Assembly: GCA_019279435.1 (NCBI GenBank)
Contig: JAAALK010000287.1
Coordinates: 81,037,886-81,101,885 of the forward strand
From: Zizania palustris
Lineage: Eukaryota > Streptophyta > Magnoliopsida > Poales > Poaceae
Direction of reading: 5' to 3'
DNA: 64,000 bases
Each line of letters starts with the position of its first letter. Position 1 is the stretch's first letter. Shown in pieces: positions 23,463 to 35,449 of this stretch. The notes beneath the pieces are model-generated. The model was not told where the DNA came from. It saw only the letters and a program-made list of their open reading frames with translations, and ran no database searches. Made by a program: the position numbers and the translations under genes.

Positions 23463-25597
23463 ATGACTTCTTCTCGCAAGGTCTCATCCCAGGTCAAGGC
23501 TCGGTTCTATTAGACCTACCGGCGTGAATATGAAAATTTCATACAGAAGCCGGGTTAATCTGTTGAAGCTTTGTTTGGTCATTTTCAATCGATCATCAAC
23601 AAGCTTCGGGCCAACAAGGCTGAGGGAGTTCAGCTGGTCTTAGATCATGAGTAGGCGCTCAAGGTTCTTCATACCTTGGACCCAAAGATCTAGGAGATCA
23701 AGGTATCCTCTATCATTGAGAGCACCTCTTATGATACCTTGACTATCGCATAGATTTTCAGTAAGCTCGAAGCCACAGAGTTTGATATCCAGTTGAGATC
23801 AAATCTCAATAGTTCTGGCTCAAAAACCCTGGCCCTTGCGACACCTTCTACTGACTCCTCTTCTTTGAGCTGTGCTGGGTTCTCCTTGATGTCTATCATT
23901 GAGGACCAACTTGATTCGCTAGTAGATGATGATCTGTGTCTGTTTAACAACCAGGTGCGTCGTGTATATGATAAGCGAATGTTCAAAAGACACAGCACAC
24001 AATCTGGATGCTTTGAGTGTGGTGATCCAGGTCATTTCATCGCCGACTGCCCCAAGCAGAATGGTCACAAGAAGGGTACCGGTGGTGGCTCCTATGACTC
24101 CAGCAAGCACGATAGCTCCACCTTCACAAAGGCCAAGCCCAAGACAAGATTCTTTCAAAAGGCCCTAAAGGACTACCGGCGTGAGAACAAGAAGCGAGAC
24201 AAGGCTTTCTTCGCCGAGATGGAGAGAAGCTACTCCAAGAGGTCTTCGTCTTCTACCTCTTCATCAAGCTCAAGTGATGAGGAGATCATGATCAGGAAGG
24301 GGAAGGACAAGGATGATCCGGAGGGCCTCTGCTTCATGGCCTTTTGGGACAAGCCGAAGAGCCTCTCACATCACCGCCGAAGATCCCGCGAGAGCTTCTG
24401 TTCAATGGCTCTTGGGGATAAGGAAGAGAAGGGTTCCCCTGACAACTCCGACGATGACGACGATGAAAAGGTATCCTCCTATGACCAAGAAGTCATTGAT
24501 TTACTTGAAGAGAACCGTCCGGAGTTGAGGTATTAGGAGAAACTGCTTAGAGGGGCTAAGAAGAGGATAGATGAGCTTGAGAGTGAGCTGGACGTGACCA
24601 ACGGCAGGATTGATAGTCTATCTTCTTCCCCTTGCTTGGGTGGTAGCAGTGAGTGCCCTAATTGTGAGGTGTTACTATGTGACCTGACGACTCTGAAGTC
24701 TAGGTACACAGAAAGGGTAGATGAGAGATACGCTTTGGCCACTGAGATTAAGAGCGCTCAGCTGGAGCTGAAAGATGCTTATGGCACGGTCGTCGTGCCC
24801 TGTGTTGACTGTCCATCCCATCTAGCTAGTTTAGCTGAGCTGAGAGCCAAGGGTGATGAGCAGTTGGGCGAGTTGGAGAGAGTCAGAGCTGAGCTGGAGC
24901 AGTTCCACCAACTATTTGTGAGAACTGCTTGTCCCTTAGATTGGAGTTGATCAAGGTGAAAGCTGAGAAGTCTGTCCAAGTCGATAAAGAGTATGAGATC
25001 TGCTTGTCTCAGGTGGAGGTACTAGCTTCCTTGAGAGAGGAGCTAGCTGATGCTCAGAATGAGAACTTTTACCTCCGTTAGATCCTGAGTTGGGTGAGTG
25101 CTAGAGAGCCAAAGCTCAGCATGATGATCTAGCAGTTCAAGAGGCAGGATGGGTTTTGGGTTGGTTATACCTACACCAAGGCTGACTTTGAGAGTGCCAT
25201 TAGTCGAGCAGTGGAGTGGAGTAAGATGACTCCTAAGCAGAGATATCCCAAGACTCACTCCACTGAGTCTTTTCAAGCTAGTCAGCACAAGGATGGAGTG
25301 TTCCAAGAACAACCTAAAGCTCCACCCAAGAAGCCTATCTGGGTCCCAAATCCTAAACATCTCCACACTTCTCTTGACTCTCTACCTAGACCCTCTCAGA
25401 CCAAAGAATCTGCGCCCAACACCACCAAGCCCAAAAACCCCAAGCCTCAACCACATCCCAAGAAGCCTCCCTATCACTATGAGTACTGTCATAGAGATGG
25501 GCATCTTGAGGAGTTTTGCTTCAGGAGGAAGCGGGTTGAGAGAGCAGAGAGAGCTCGAGGTGGGCAGGAGCAGTTCTACCAGCAGGGTGGTAGATAG
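23463..25597 (+). pseudogene. SIRE-2 gag (nucleocapsid with two zinc motifs), broken
   Basis: ATG at 23463 opens a frame that is stopped several times before 23760. The open part 23793-24536 holds the zinc knuckle CFECGDPGHFIADC near 24020, then a Ser-rich, acidic and basic low-complexity stretch. The next part, 24594-24950, is a Glu/Leu-rich probable coiled coil ending early. After a frameshift, 25211-25597 carries a Pro/Lys-rich region and a second zinc-like motif CHRDGHLEEFCFRRKR. Sireviruses have such long gag proteins with a coiled coil. Several stops replace Gln or Glu codons. Confidence 0.85.
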
Positions 25598-25910
25598 AGA
25601 GTCCCTCGATACGGGGAGAGACTAGAGTCTAGGACACGTCGTGTAGGTGGTGGTAGAGGAGACGACTTTCATGCCCGTCCTTCGGAGGGTGGTTTTCGCT
25701 CCGGAAGAGCTCCAGGTCATTCTGGATACGACATTCAACGTCGTGGCCAAGACTTTAGGTAGAACCGAGGACCGCGCTTTCAGCTGCGTTTTGGTCTGGA
25801 CTCTTATGATTCTTTCTCCTTTCCTTCTTTTGAGCAGATGGCTCGACATTGGTTTACTCTTTTGCTAAACCTGGTGTCGGACCATTTGCTCCCACTTATG
25901 ACCACTGATC

Positions 25911-28900
25911 GTGCAGGATCGAGGACTGGAGGACGTGTGGATCATAGATTCAGGATGCTCTCACCACATGAGGGGATATCGCAGATGGTTCTCCAGCCTC
26001 ACTTCCCTAAGCTCCAAGGAGTATATCACTTTTGGGAATAGTGGTCAAGGGAAGGTACATGGTATTGGCTCAATTTGCATCTCTGATCATTTCTCTTTGA
26101 AGAATGTTGCTTTGGTTGGAAACTTGAATTTCAATTTGATCTCTGTTTCGCAACTTCCTGAGGATGGTTTAGAGGTTTGCTTTAAGAAGGGCATGTCTTC
26201 TGTTGTTGATTATAGAGGATCTTTGGTTTGCTATATCTTACCCTTCGGTAAGGTTTTTCGGATTTATTTCTCTAGTTCTTTTGGCCCTTCTCGTTGTTTG
26301 ATTGTTGGATCCTCCTTTGAGCTCCGAAAGTGGCATAGGAGGTTAGGTCATTTGAGCTTTGATCTGCTAGTCAAATTAAGCTCTATGGACCTCATCCGAG
26401 GATTGCCCAAGCTTAAGATAGAGAATGATCTAGGTTGCCATCCCTATCATCATGGGAAAATGGTTGCCACTTCTCACGCACCTGTGACTCAGGTGATGAC
26501 TTCGTACCTGGGAGAGCTGTTACACATGGACACTGTTGGTCCATCTCAGGTACGCTCAGTCGGTGGGAAGTGGTATGCACTTGTGATAGTTGACGATTTT
26601 TCTCGATTCTCGTGGGTTTTCTTTTTGGAGTCTAAGGATGAGAATTTTCCGTTTGTTCATGACCTGATTTTGAAGCTGAAGAATGAGAACAATGGTCAGA
26701 TGCGAGCAATTCGCTTTGTCAACGACTATGAGTTCAAGAACTCTAAGTTCGTCAGCTTCTGTAGTGATCAGGATCTTGAGCATCAGTTTTCCGCTCCTTA
26801 CACTCCCCCACAGAACGACGTTGTGGAATGAAAGAACCGCATGGTGGTCGTGATGGCCAGGACGATGCTCGATGAGCATAGGACTCCTAGGCGTTTTTGT
26901 GTTGAAGCCATGAACACGGCTTTCTATCTGGCCAACCTCATTTTTCTTAGAGCTTACTTAGGTAAGACTTCATATGAGTTGCGGTTTGTCGGACAACCCA
27001 AGGTGAGTCACTTGCGAGCGTTTTGCTGCAAGTGCTTTGTGCTCAAGAAGGGAGGGCATTTGAACAAGTTTGAGTGTCATTGCTGGGATGGAGTTTTTCT
27101 TGGTTATGCTTTGCATTCTCGAGGCTTCCGTGTTTGGAACCTCGACTCCCAGCAGCTTGTCGAGACTTGTGAGGTTTCTTTTGATGAGGCCATGCCTTCA
27201 CTAACTCCTTCTTTTGAGTTTTCTGGAGATGATGAGCTTGGAGAGTCCATCTTCGAGGAAGATGATGACGCTCCTTCTGTTGATGAGGGTGGGCCTTCTG
27301 CACAGCCTGCAAACCCCACACCGTCTGAGACTTCGACTGAGGATGAGGGTGGACCACTGCTCACTTCTTCCACTTTGATTGAGCACCCTCAGTCAAGTCC
27401 AGAGGTGCCAGCTGTTGACTCCGGTGATGTGACTTCAGATCACCTAGGATCCCGAGCAGTTCAACGTGATCACCCCTCAGAGCTCATCATCGGTGATCTC
27501 TTTGAGAGAACCTTGCGCTCTTCTGTTGACTCACTCGCTGTTTTTGTTGAGTCTGTGTTTGTTGCATCTTTTGAGCCTAGAGATGTTTCTCATGCTCTTT
27601 CTGATGCAAATTGGATAAATGCTATGCAAGAAGAGCTTCAAAATTTTGCCCACAATCAGGTTTGGACACTGGTTGAGCTGCCACCTTGATGCAACCCCAT
27701 AGGCACCAAGTGGTTGTTCACGAACAAGCAAGGTGAAGATGGGGTTGTGGTGTGCAACAAAGCTCAACTAGTTGCCCGGGGTTTTTGCCAGAAAGAGGGT
27801 ATTGACTTTGAGGAGACTTTCACCCCTGTTGCCCGTCTTGAGTCCATTCGCATTCTTTTGGCATTTGCTACTTCTAAAGGTTTTAAACTTTTTCAAATGG
27901 ATGTCAAGAGTGCTTTTCTAAAAGGGTACATAGAGGAGGAGGTCTATGTTAGGCAACCGCCCGGTTTTGAGAACCCTAAGTTTCCTCGACATGTTTTCAA
28001 GTTGCAGAAAGCTTTATATGGTCTGAAGCAAGCCCAGGCCCTGGTATGATCGCCTAAAGCAGTTTTTGTTTGGGAATGGCTTTGTGATGGGTTATGTGGA
28101 CAAGACTCTTTTCTTGCTTAGAGATGGCTCAGATTTCTTGATTGCTCAGATTTACGTGGATGACATTATTTTTGGTGGTTCTACTAATGAGCATGTGTCC
28201 TAGTTTTCTGAGCAGATGCACAGCGAGTTTGAGATGAGCCTCATGGGTGAGCTCAAGTACTTCCTAGGGCTCTAGATTAGGCAAACCAAGGATGGCATCT
28301 TCATCCACCAGAGCAAGTACCCACGGGACATGCTGAATAAATTTGACTTTGGTGGAGAGCTGAAGCCTCAGATGACCACAATGGGTAGATCTAGGGGCCT
28401 AAACAAGGACGAGAGCGGCGTCAAGGTCAACGAGAGAGAGTATCGAGGGATGATTGGATCGCTGTTGTACTTGACGGCGACGAGACCAAACATTCAGTTT
28501 GTCGTGGGACTGTGCGCACGCTTCCAGTCTTCACCACGCGCGTCTCATCGGCAAGCTGTCAAGCGCATTTTCAGGTACCTTACCTATGCGCCTGATCTAG
28601 GTCTTTATTATTCAGCATCATCATCTCTTAATTTATCTAGATTTTCCGACGCTGACTTTAGTGGGTGCCAGCTAGATCGCAAGTCGACTTTCGGTAGTAG
28701 CCAGTTTCTTGGTTCTTCACTTGTCTCTTGGTCTTCTCGAAAACAATCTAGTGTTGCGCTTTCTACCACAGAGGTTGAGTATGTAGCTACTGCTAGCTGC
28801 TGCTCATAGTTGGTTTGGATGATTTCCACTTTGCGAGACTTTGGGTTGTTCTTCCCTGCCAGAGTACCTTTGTTTTGTGATAGTACCAGCATGATTAGTG

Positions 28901-29103
28901 TAGGGAAAAACCCATGTCTTCATTCAAAAACCAAACATATTGATGTGCGCTTTCACTTTCTGAGGGATCAATATGAGAAAGGTGTCATTGACCTTGTTCA
29001 TGTTGATACTCATCATCAGTTAGCTGACATTTTCACCAAACCCCTAGATCAGTCTACTTTTGAGCGTTTGCGAGGGGATTTGGGAGTTGTGTATCCTTTT
29101 TAG
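25911..29103 (+). pseudogene. SIRE-2 pol (PR-INT-RT-RH), broken
   Basis: Protease motif IIDSGCSHHMRGYRRW is near 25940. Integrase has WHRRLGHLSFDLL near 26330 and HMDTVGPS near 26525. Where Copia-1 has SDNGTEF, this copy reads FVNDYEF, so the second catalytic Asp is lost. TGA at 26829 replaces the Arg after VVE. A further stop is at 27687. A one-base deletion near 28035 shifts RT into the next frame, which then shows YVDDIIFGG near 28155, with stops near 28201 and 28273. RNase H runs to 29101 with TAG at 28807. The terminal stop is TAG at 29101-29103. Confidence 0.9.
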
Positions 29104-30501
29104 GATATTTTGAGTCAATTTTTCTTTCTTCTTTACTCTTTTCTTGAGTCTTTTCGTGTGTGTTCATATCATGCATATTCACATATCACACTTTGAGCTT
29201 GCTTCTGTTATATGATTGATCTGCTTTACTTGCTCCTGCTTGTATATGCTTTTGAATACTTGTCTATGATCATGCTTTGCTTCAGTTCACATGATATGTC
29301 TAATATCTATCATATGCATGGTTTTTATGCTTTAAAATTGAAAAATGATCATCATTGCTTCTGGTAACTAGCATGTGTAGGCTGAGTGCTTTTGCTATCT
29401 TTTACATGCCTGGTAGCTAGTTCCTCACTTAGATGCAGATATGCAACTTGGACATCTACATGCTTTATCATGGAATATGTGCTAAAAATGATAAAAAATC
29501 AGAAAAAATGAAAAATCCATGCCTTTTTATGCTTAATTTGAAATGATCCGGGTGGGTTTGTTTTGTCGCATTGCATTGTTCTGGACTGCTTACCATTGCA
29601 CTTTGGTATGAACTAGGACAGTGTAGTGTATGCCAAGACCAATGTCTTAAGCTTTTGATGGTCTAGTTTTGGCCTAGGCTTGACTTGGTCGGTTAGCATA
29701 AGGTTGACATGCAAATAACCCCTGACAAAAATGAAAAAGGAAAAGAAAAAGCCTGAAAATTAAAAAGATAACAAGTTTGCTGAAGCACTTTGTTGTGGAC
29801 AATGCTTATCTAGGTAGATATCAGCTAGCTTTTGCATCTCATGCTTTACCTTGCTTGTCGACTAGAAAATGTGGTGATGCTTTTATCTGCAAGAATCGAA
29901 AAATGTGTGCTAATGACTTTGTTTAGATATCTTCTGTTGCACTAATCATGTCATGTGTCTTAGACAATATGTCTTTTGCTATACCTGCTAGATGTTGTAA
30001 TTGCAGTCAATCATATCTGAGAAGCATGCTTTTTACACTCCACCTGCACCCTAGTTGCATTCATATCATATTTTGAGGGGGAGCAGCATTTTAAGGGGAG
30101 TTTGAGTTTGTGTATCTTTAGAGTGCATTTAGTCTCACTTGATGAGTCCAATTGTCAACAAGGGGGATAAATTTTGGGTTACTCAATCTTTTAGAAGAGT
30201 TTAGGGGGAGTTTTTGGCTTTCTCTGGGATTTGTTTTAGGGGGAGTTTTTAGCCTCGTTTGCCCTTACTCTTTGGATATCCTTGTTGATAATTTAGAGAT
30301 TGCACTCATTTTGAGTTTTTATTTTTGGTTAACCATAATGACTATTTTTTGCTTTTGTTTGGCTGTTGGTCATTAGGGTTAAACTTTTTTTATTTTCTTC
30401 TTCCTGTCTTCTTGTGTTTTGTTTTCGTGTTTCCACGGGTTTTGCAGGTTCCGAAGAGTTGCTGAAGAGGGTGTTGACAATGCACTCATCAAGGGGGAGA
30501 T
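29104..30501 (+). other. SIRE-2 3' noncoding region with purine tracts
   Basis: There is no credible ORF and no env-like gene. GGGGGAG-type tracts occur near 30076, 30163, 30206, 30240 and 30492; the last abuts the LTR as PPT. A block at 29545-29725 resembles the Copia-1 and SIRE-3 blocks. Confidence 0.8.
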
Positions 30502-32171
30502 TGAGGAGCCATGTTGAAGAGCATGGGCCTCATGGCTCCAGATGTGATGAGTGATTGTCAATGGAAGTCAACAGGACATAAAGACAAGAGAAGACCAGCT
30601 GTGTCTGGGCCGCATGTGACTCAGGTACACGGGCAGCGAGTGACTGTCGGGCAGAGGGGCCATGAAGTTGGGCTGGGCCAATCCGAGTACATGGGCTAGG
30701 AGTAGTAGAGGATCCACTGGTCTGTTGACCGGGATTGACTCTGGTACATGGGCGGCGAGCGATTGCCGGGCTAAGGGAGCTACGGAATCGGGCCGGCCCA
30801 ATCCGGGTACCCGATGCGAAGACGGTGGACGCTTGTCAGTTTTAGCGCAAAACTGACGACCGCTGATATTTTATCTGACCGTTCTGAGGCAAAGCCGTCG
30901 CTGCTACGAAAGCTCCGCATCAGGACAAGTTATATTTATTTAGGTTTTTACTATTTTTCCTTTAGGCCCATAGTCTGTTAGTCGAGTCTGTAAAAAACCC
31001 TATGGGCATTTCGGTCTTTTCCATTTTTGTTTCAGCGTCTATTTAAACCCTAGGAGTAATTTTGATTTTTCTCATTTATTGGGCTGCCTATAAAAAGGCC
31101 CCAATACCTAGGGTTAGGGTTACTCATTTTGAAAAACACTTTACCAATTTCAGAAATTTGTGGGTCACTTTCCCTTGCGTTTTTTCATCCACCGAGTTCA
31201 TATGATATGAAATCGCCGCCACCGCAATCTCCTCTTCCTTCTCCGGTCTTTACTGGTCGTGATGGGTGCTACACGGCGCTAGGCGCATAGGTCCTTGGTA
31301 GCGTGTGCAACAAGCTGGCTGCATCTTTGCTGTCCAGGCGATGCACACAGGTGTGGCAGTGTAAGGCGCGGTGTTCAAGCATCCCAGCTAGCGTTGTAGC
31401 CTAGCGTGGCAGCTAGCACGGCAGCTACGCATAGCAGCAGCAGCTATGCATGGCAGCCAGGAGTCGCAGGCGCGTGGAGCATCTGGGACAGAAGGCCACG
31501 CGTGGTTTTTAAATCTTGGACGGCATCGCGCATCACACGAAGCCAGGAGTAGAAGGCTACCGCACGCATCGTCCAGGCACAAAGATCAAGGCAAGCTTTT
31601 TGTTGTATTTGCTCTGGTTGATTAAAGCGGATTAATGCTGATTTTTCTCCTATTCAGAGTTTTTGCATGATTAGTGTACTAATTATGGTCAGCACTAGTT
31701 GATTGTTGAGATTAGGTTATCCTTGAGAATCATGCCTAAGCATTTTGTTTACTTGTTGTTGGCCGGACTTATTCTGTACACTAAGCGTATAAATTCCATT
31801 GAAGCATTATAATCCATGTTGTTACTTCCTCGTTTTTAGTACTCACTGAATGTTATTGAATCATCTGCGAAGTACTATTTATTGATTGCATTTAGTTTGT
31901 TAAATGATTGTGATGATGGCTCCTATGATGCTTGAAATGCCTGTGAGTTGAGTGTTTTGTTTATTCTGCCTTTAAGCATTGTGTTGGTGTCTTTTAGTTT
32001 AAAGACACCGGTCGTTTTTAGGCTAGATTATTTTTAGCACCTGTGATCTGTTTTGTTTCTGCTGGTTGTTTTTGTTTGAGGTGCGTTGGGTGTTGGGAGA
32101 ATGCCATTGATTCGCAATAATTTTTTAGGCGCCCATTCACTCCCCCTCTAGTCACTACTTTTGGTCCTACA
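30502..32171 (+). repeat. SIRE-2 3' LTR (1670 bp)
   Basis: It starts TGAGGAGCCATG after AAGGGGGAGAT and ends GGTCCTACA. A TATA box is at 31087-31098. It is about 240 bp longer than the 5' LTR, chiefly because of the segment 31618-31881 flanked by TTGATT. Confidence 0.92.
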
Positions 32172-32885
32172 GTCCCTGGATTACCCGGTTCATGCGCACA
32201 GTACTCAGGTTCAACGTGGGCTAGAAACTATTTCTGATTTAAAATAAATTCAGAAATTGTTTAAACTTCAAAAATTCATATCTTCTTCAAATTAACTCCA
32301 TCTTTTACCATTCAAATTTAAGAAAGTTTATCTTTTTATTCTCGTCCAATTCATCCAATAAAATATATATGTTTATAATAAACTTTTATATTGTTTTAAT
32401 TGGAATTTAAATAGAATTTGAGAATAATCATTTCAAACTTCAAAATTTCATAACTCCTTGGAATTAACTCTAAAATCTATCATTCAAATTTCAAAGAGTT
32501 TGTCTTTTTATTCTCTTCATGTTTATCCAGAAAAATGTCTATTTTTTACATTGAACATTTTATATTGTCTTAATTGGAATTAAAATAATATTTGAGAAAT
32601 CATTTTAACCTCAAAAATTCCTAACTCCTTGCAACTAGCCCTAAGAATTACCATTTCCATTTCAGAAAAACTTGCCTTTTATTATCTTCCTGTTTATCCA
32701 ATCCAAATTCTTATGTTTATACTAAAAGTTTATATGGTTTTCATTGGAATTAAAATAAAATCCTAGAAATTGTTTTAATCTTCAAAAACTCATAACTTCT
32801 TTGAATTAACTCTAAATTTTACCATTCAAATTTAAGTTTATCTTATTATTCTCTACCTGTTTAGCCAATAAAATTTGTCTAATTG
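32172..32885 (+). repeat. Gypsy-3 LTR, right part, with a tandem array
   Basis: The first 90 bases match the part of the Gypsy-1 LTR around 13400-13540. Most of the rest (32261-32885) is a tandem array of an AT-rich unit. Tat-B is inserted at 32886. Confidence 0.7.
32261..32885 (+). repeat. Tandem array, about 171-bp unit, 3.6 copies
   Basis: Units share an AAACTTCAAAAATTCATA-like start, an AATTAACTCTAA core, a TTTTTATTCTC segment and a TTTAATTGGAATT end. Shared anchor words lie near 32263, 32435, 32607 and 32777, giving periods of about 172, 171 and 170 by counting. The Gypsy-1 and Gypsy-2 LTRs contain only one such unit. The fourth unit is cut by Tat-B after about 110 bp. Confidence 0.8.
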
Positions 32886-34240
32886 TATTGACACGAAAAC
32901 GTGCCCCCACACTTGGGTCAGTTCGACGATCTAAAAGTGTGTAGATACTTAGGGACAAGCCTAAGCGTAACACAACACTGATGTCGCACTCCGACTACCC
33001 TTAATAGTGGCAAGGGGGTGGCATTGCCAGGTAATCAGATCACAAGGAAATAATCCAATTAGCCAAAAAGAAATATATTAAACAGAATAAATCAGCAAGC
33101 TGAGCGGAGCCTGACTGATTCGAAGTATATAGTGTGAAGGGTATCTCCGAAGGGTACCTTCGGTGTCTGATGCGTAGGGTCTCGCCAAATGTAGTCTTCG
33201 GCGTTCGGGCTGATCTGGCCGAAGGCAGGCTCTGAACAAATCTCGATGCGACAATCACCTCAGAACAACGGGGTTTGGTGCGAAGTCTCTGACACGATAA
33301 AATAACTCGAACGCAACACACTAGCGTGACTTTGTCTGTCGCAGGGTGCAAACGTGATGAAGCCTGACGTGACGAAGCCTGCTTCAGAGCATTCTGGCAT
33401 GAGGGACTCGGTCAAACCGACAACAACATGATGGTCCGACACGGGTACTCGAAGCAGGGATTCCGCCAAAGGGTTTTTTGGCAGCCTCTAAAACCAATCT
33501 CCTGACTCCGGACACCTCCGGCAAAGTGGCTCCGAGCATGAAAACCTGCAACAGGACAGAGATCAAGTTCCAACTCGACTTATGGACTGAACTCTGCTGA
33601 GTGTTGCACTAGGGAAACGAAGGTAATCTGTTACGCATATTAGCGGATACTTCATAGGTGAAGTAACTTGGCGATAGCAATCTATTACGTAGATTAACGG
33701 ATACTTCACAAGCGAAGTAACAAGTATTATCACTATTCTGAAGTGGCCGGAAGAGGGCTTCTAGGCAAACCCACGAAGGTTCCAGAAAAGTAAAGATAAA
33801 AGTAAAGCTATGGTTCAAACCTAGGGCTTTGTGTTTTATTTATGTTAGGGGGTTAATGAACCGGCCTCACCCCTATATTTATAGGGGCTAATCTTCTAAT
33901 CTCTAAGATTAATCTGTCAAGATTCGTCCTAATCATGCGTAGGATAAAATTAGCCAGAATCAGACCCAAACTCTATCTCTGGAATTTATCCCGAAGTGGG
34001 CCTTCGACCAGGCCCGCCGAAGCCTGCTCCTTGGGCCGAAGTTTCAGCGAGGCAGGCCTTTGAAGTCCTTCGGGCCGAAGCTAACAGGCATGCTGGAAGC
34101 TTCCAAAGCCCATAGCTTCAATGGGCCTTTGGCCCTATAGGGCTTCGGCCCAATCCAGGACATGTGTATTTATGGCCCAAGTTACCAAAATTGATATTTT
34201 GACAATCTTAACCATTTAATGCCATTTTTTGCTATCAACA
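32886..34240 (-). repeat. Tat-B 3' LTR (1.36 kb)
   Basis: The + strand starts TATTGACACG (decayed TGTTGACACG) and ends GCTATCAACA. The minus-strand TATA is at 33873-33884. A purine tract on the minus strand (AAAAGGTAGGGAGCATG, 34241-34257) directly precedes it. It is closely similar to the Tat-A LTR, including CCGAAGG-rich U3. Confidence 0.87.
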
Positions 34241-34248
34241 CATGCTCC

Positions 34249-34527
34249 CTACCTTTTAGTGAGATAAGTGAATGAAAAGCATAACGGGCTAAGGACGATA
34301 CCTCTCATATCGGCCTTTCGACACTTTCTACCCATTTGCCACACACTCGGGAAATACCTTTTCAAGTACCTGCCATTCAAAGCTCTTCGAAACAGCACTT
34401 CTTGTAGAGATTCTAACACGTATGCATTACGCGGAGCGATTTTGGCTATTTTGGAAGGGCCTTCCCAACTAGGTGACCATTTACAAAATTTAGGGCTCTT
34501 AGTACCTAAAGGCAAAATCATCTTCCA
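34249..34527 (-). pseudogene. Tat-B integrase C-terminus
   Basis: The minus strand reads KWSPSWEGPSKIAKIAPRNA and ends RALNGRYLKRYFPSVWQ, the C-terminal integrase module typical of Tat-lineage pol. Its upstream part lies at 41827-42450. Across the CRM-like insertion, with one target copy removed, the frame reads through, which confirms the junction. Confidence 0.85.
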
Positions 34528-34532
34528 AACAA

Positions 34533-35449
34533 TAATGGACCCGACGGGTACGGGGGAGCCCGATCTTTCGATGAGAGATGGAGGATGTGGTGAATTTGGT
34601 GGAGGCCAACGTTGGCTGCCCTACTACCACAACCAAGATGGTGTGGCGCCTTGAGCGACAGGTACACCGTCTCGTGATAACTACGATTTGGGGTGGAGAT
34701 CGATGTTGTGCTACCCGATTACAACAACCACAAGGATGTTGCGTCTTAGCAATTGTTACAACGCCTCCGGTTGTTGCTGCTCTTGTCGTGCCAAGAACAG
34801 CCTTGAACCTGCAACCAATCGAAGAACAAACAAGAACAAGATGACAAGAAAACACTCACATATATGATAGAAGTTGGAGTTTTGATTCAAGTAATCGGGC
34901 GGTCTAGCCTACACGCGCGTTTACAAGGAAGTAGCAGCAGCTAACTTACATCAAACAAAACTCAAGTTCTTTTTGTGGCTACTACTTGCTTAAAAGGAAA
35001 ACTAGAAACTCATGATGGAGTCACAAGTGTTCTTCGGTAGTTTCTGCATGTTTCATTTGTTCTCTGCCATTGATTCTTAATCCGTTCGAAAGTAGACGAA
35101 GAGACCTTTCCAACAAGTACTTATTTGCTTTAAACAACCTTGGGAGTTGAAAGATATGCTCCATTTAATCTTGGATTTCTGCGGTTACAAGAGTCCACTC
35201 GGGAGTACGAATATTTATTGCATTGTTGCCTTCTCCACTCCTAGCTGGTTCAATTCCTAAGCACTTAAGGATAATAAAGTCATCACAAGGCTTTAATAGT
35301 ACCGCATTGAAAAAATAATTAACTTGAACAGCTAGGAATGAGTTCACCAGATAATTAAGTTCACGTGCACGGGTGCGTGTCATTGGTCCTTGCTTAGGTG
35401 TAAACGGGCTGCTGTTGTGGTTGTATCAATGGCAGTGATGTCCTCATCA
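34533..35449 (-). repeat. CRM-like 3' LTR
   Basis: The + strand runs from TAATGGACCC to GATGTCCTCATCA. On the minus strand it starts TGATGAGGACATC right after AAGAAGGGGAGGA. A 7-base deletion relative to the other LTR (near 35406) breaks the pol tail frame. The LTR ends noncanonically (CATTA on the minus strand). Confidence 0.85.

Larger units (their letters stand above)
21967..32171 (+). mobile_element. SIRE-2: complete-length Sirevirus (Ty1/copia), decayed
   Basis: It has both LTRs, an initiator-Met PBS, gag with two zinc motifs, pol, a noncoding 3' region with purine tracts, and a terminal PPT. The flanks are GTCCT (21962-21966) and GTCCC (32172-32176), a 4-of-5 target duplication. It sits inside the Gypsy-3 LTR, which continues on both sides. 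The coding region has many stops plus frameshifts, so it is not autonomous. Confidence 0.9.
32886..34532 (-). mobile_element. Tat-B, piece 1: 3' LTR and end of integrase
   Basis: On the minus strand this is the end of pol, the purine tract and the 3' LTR of a Tat-lineage element. It continues at 41827-42450 and 54599-56289, interrupted by two later insertions. Left flank AATTG (32881-32885) is the candidate target duplicate; its partner is beyond the window. Confidence 0.85.

Noticed and set aside
32261..32885. CRISPR-like array
   Set aside because: The units are long and contiguous without unique spacers; this is a tandem repeat in a plant LTR.
17721..34240. Tat-A LTR and Tat-B LTR as the two ends of one element
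   Set aside because: Both are minus strand, but the left one has PBS and gag on its left and the right one has pol and PPT on its right. They face away from each other, so they belong to two elements.
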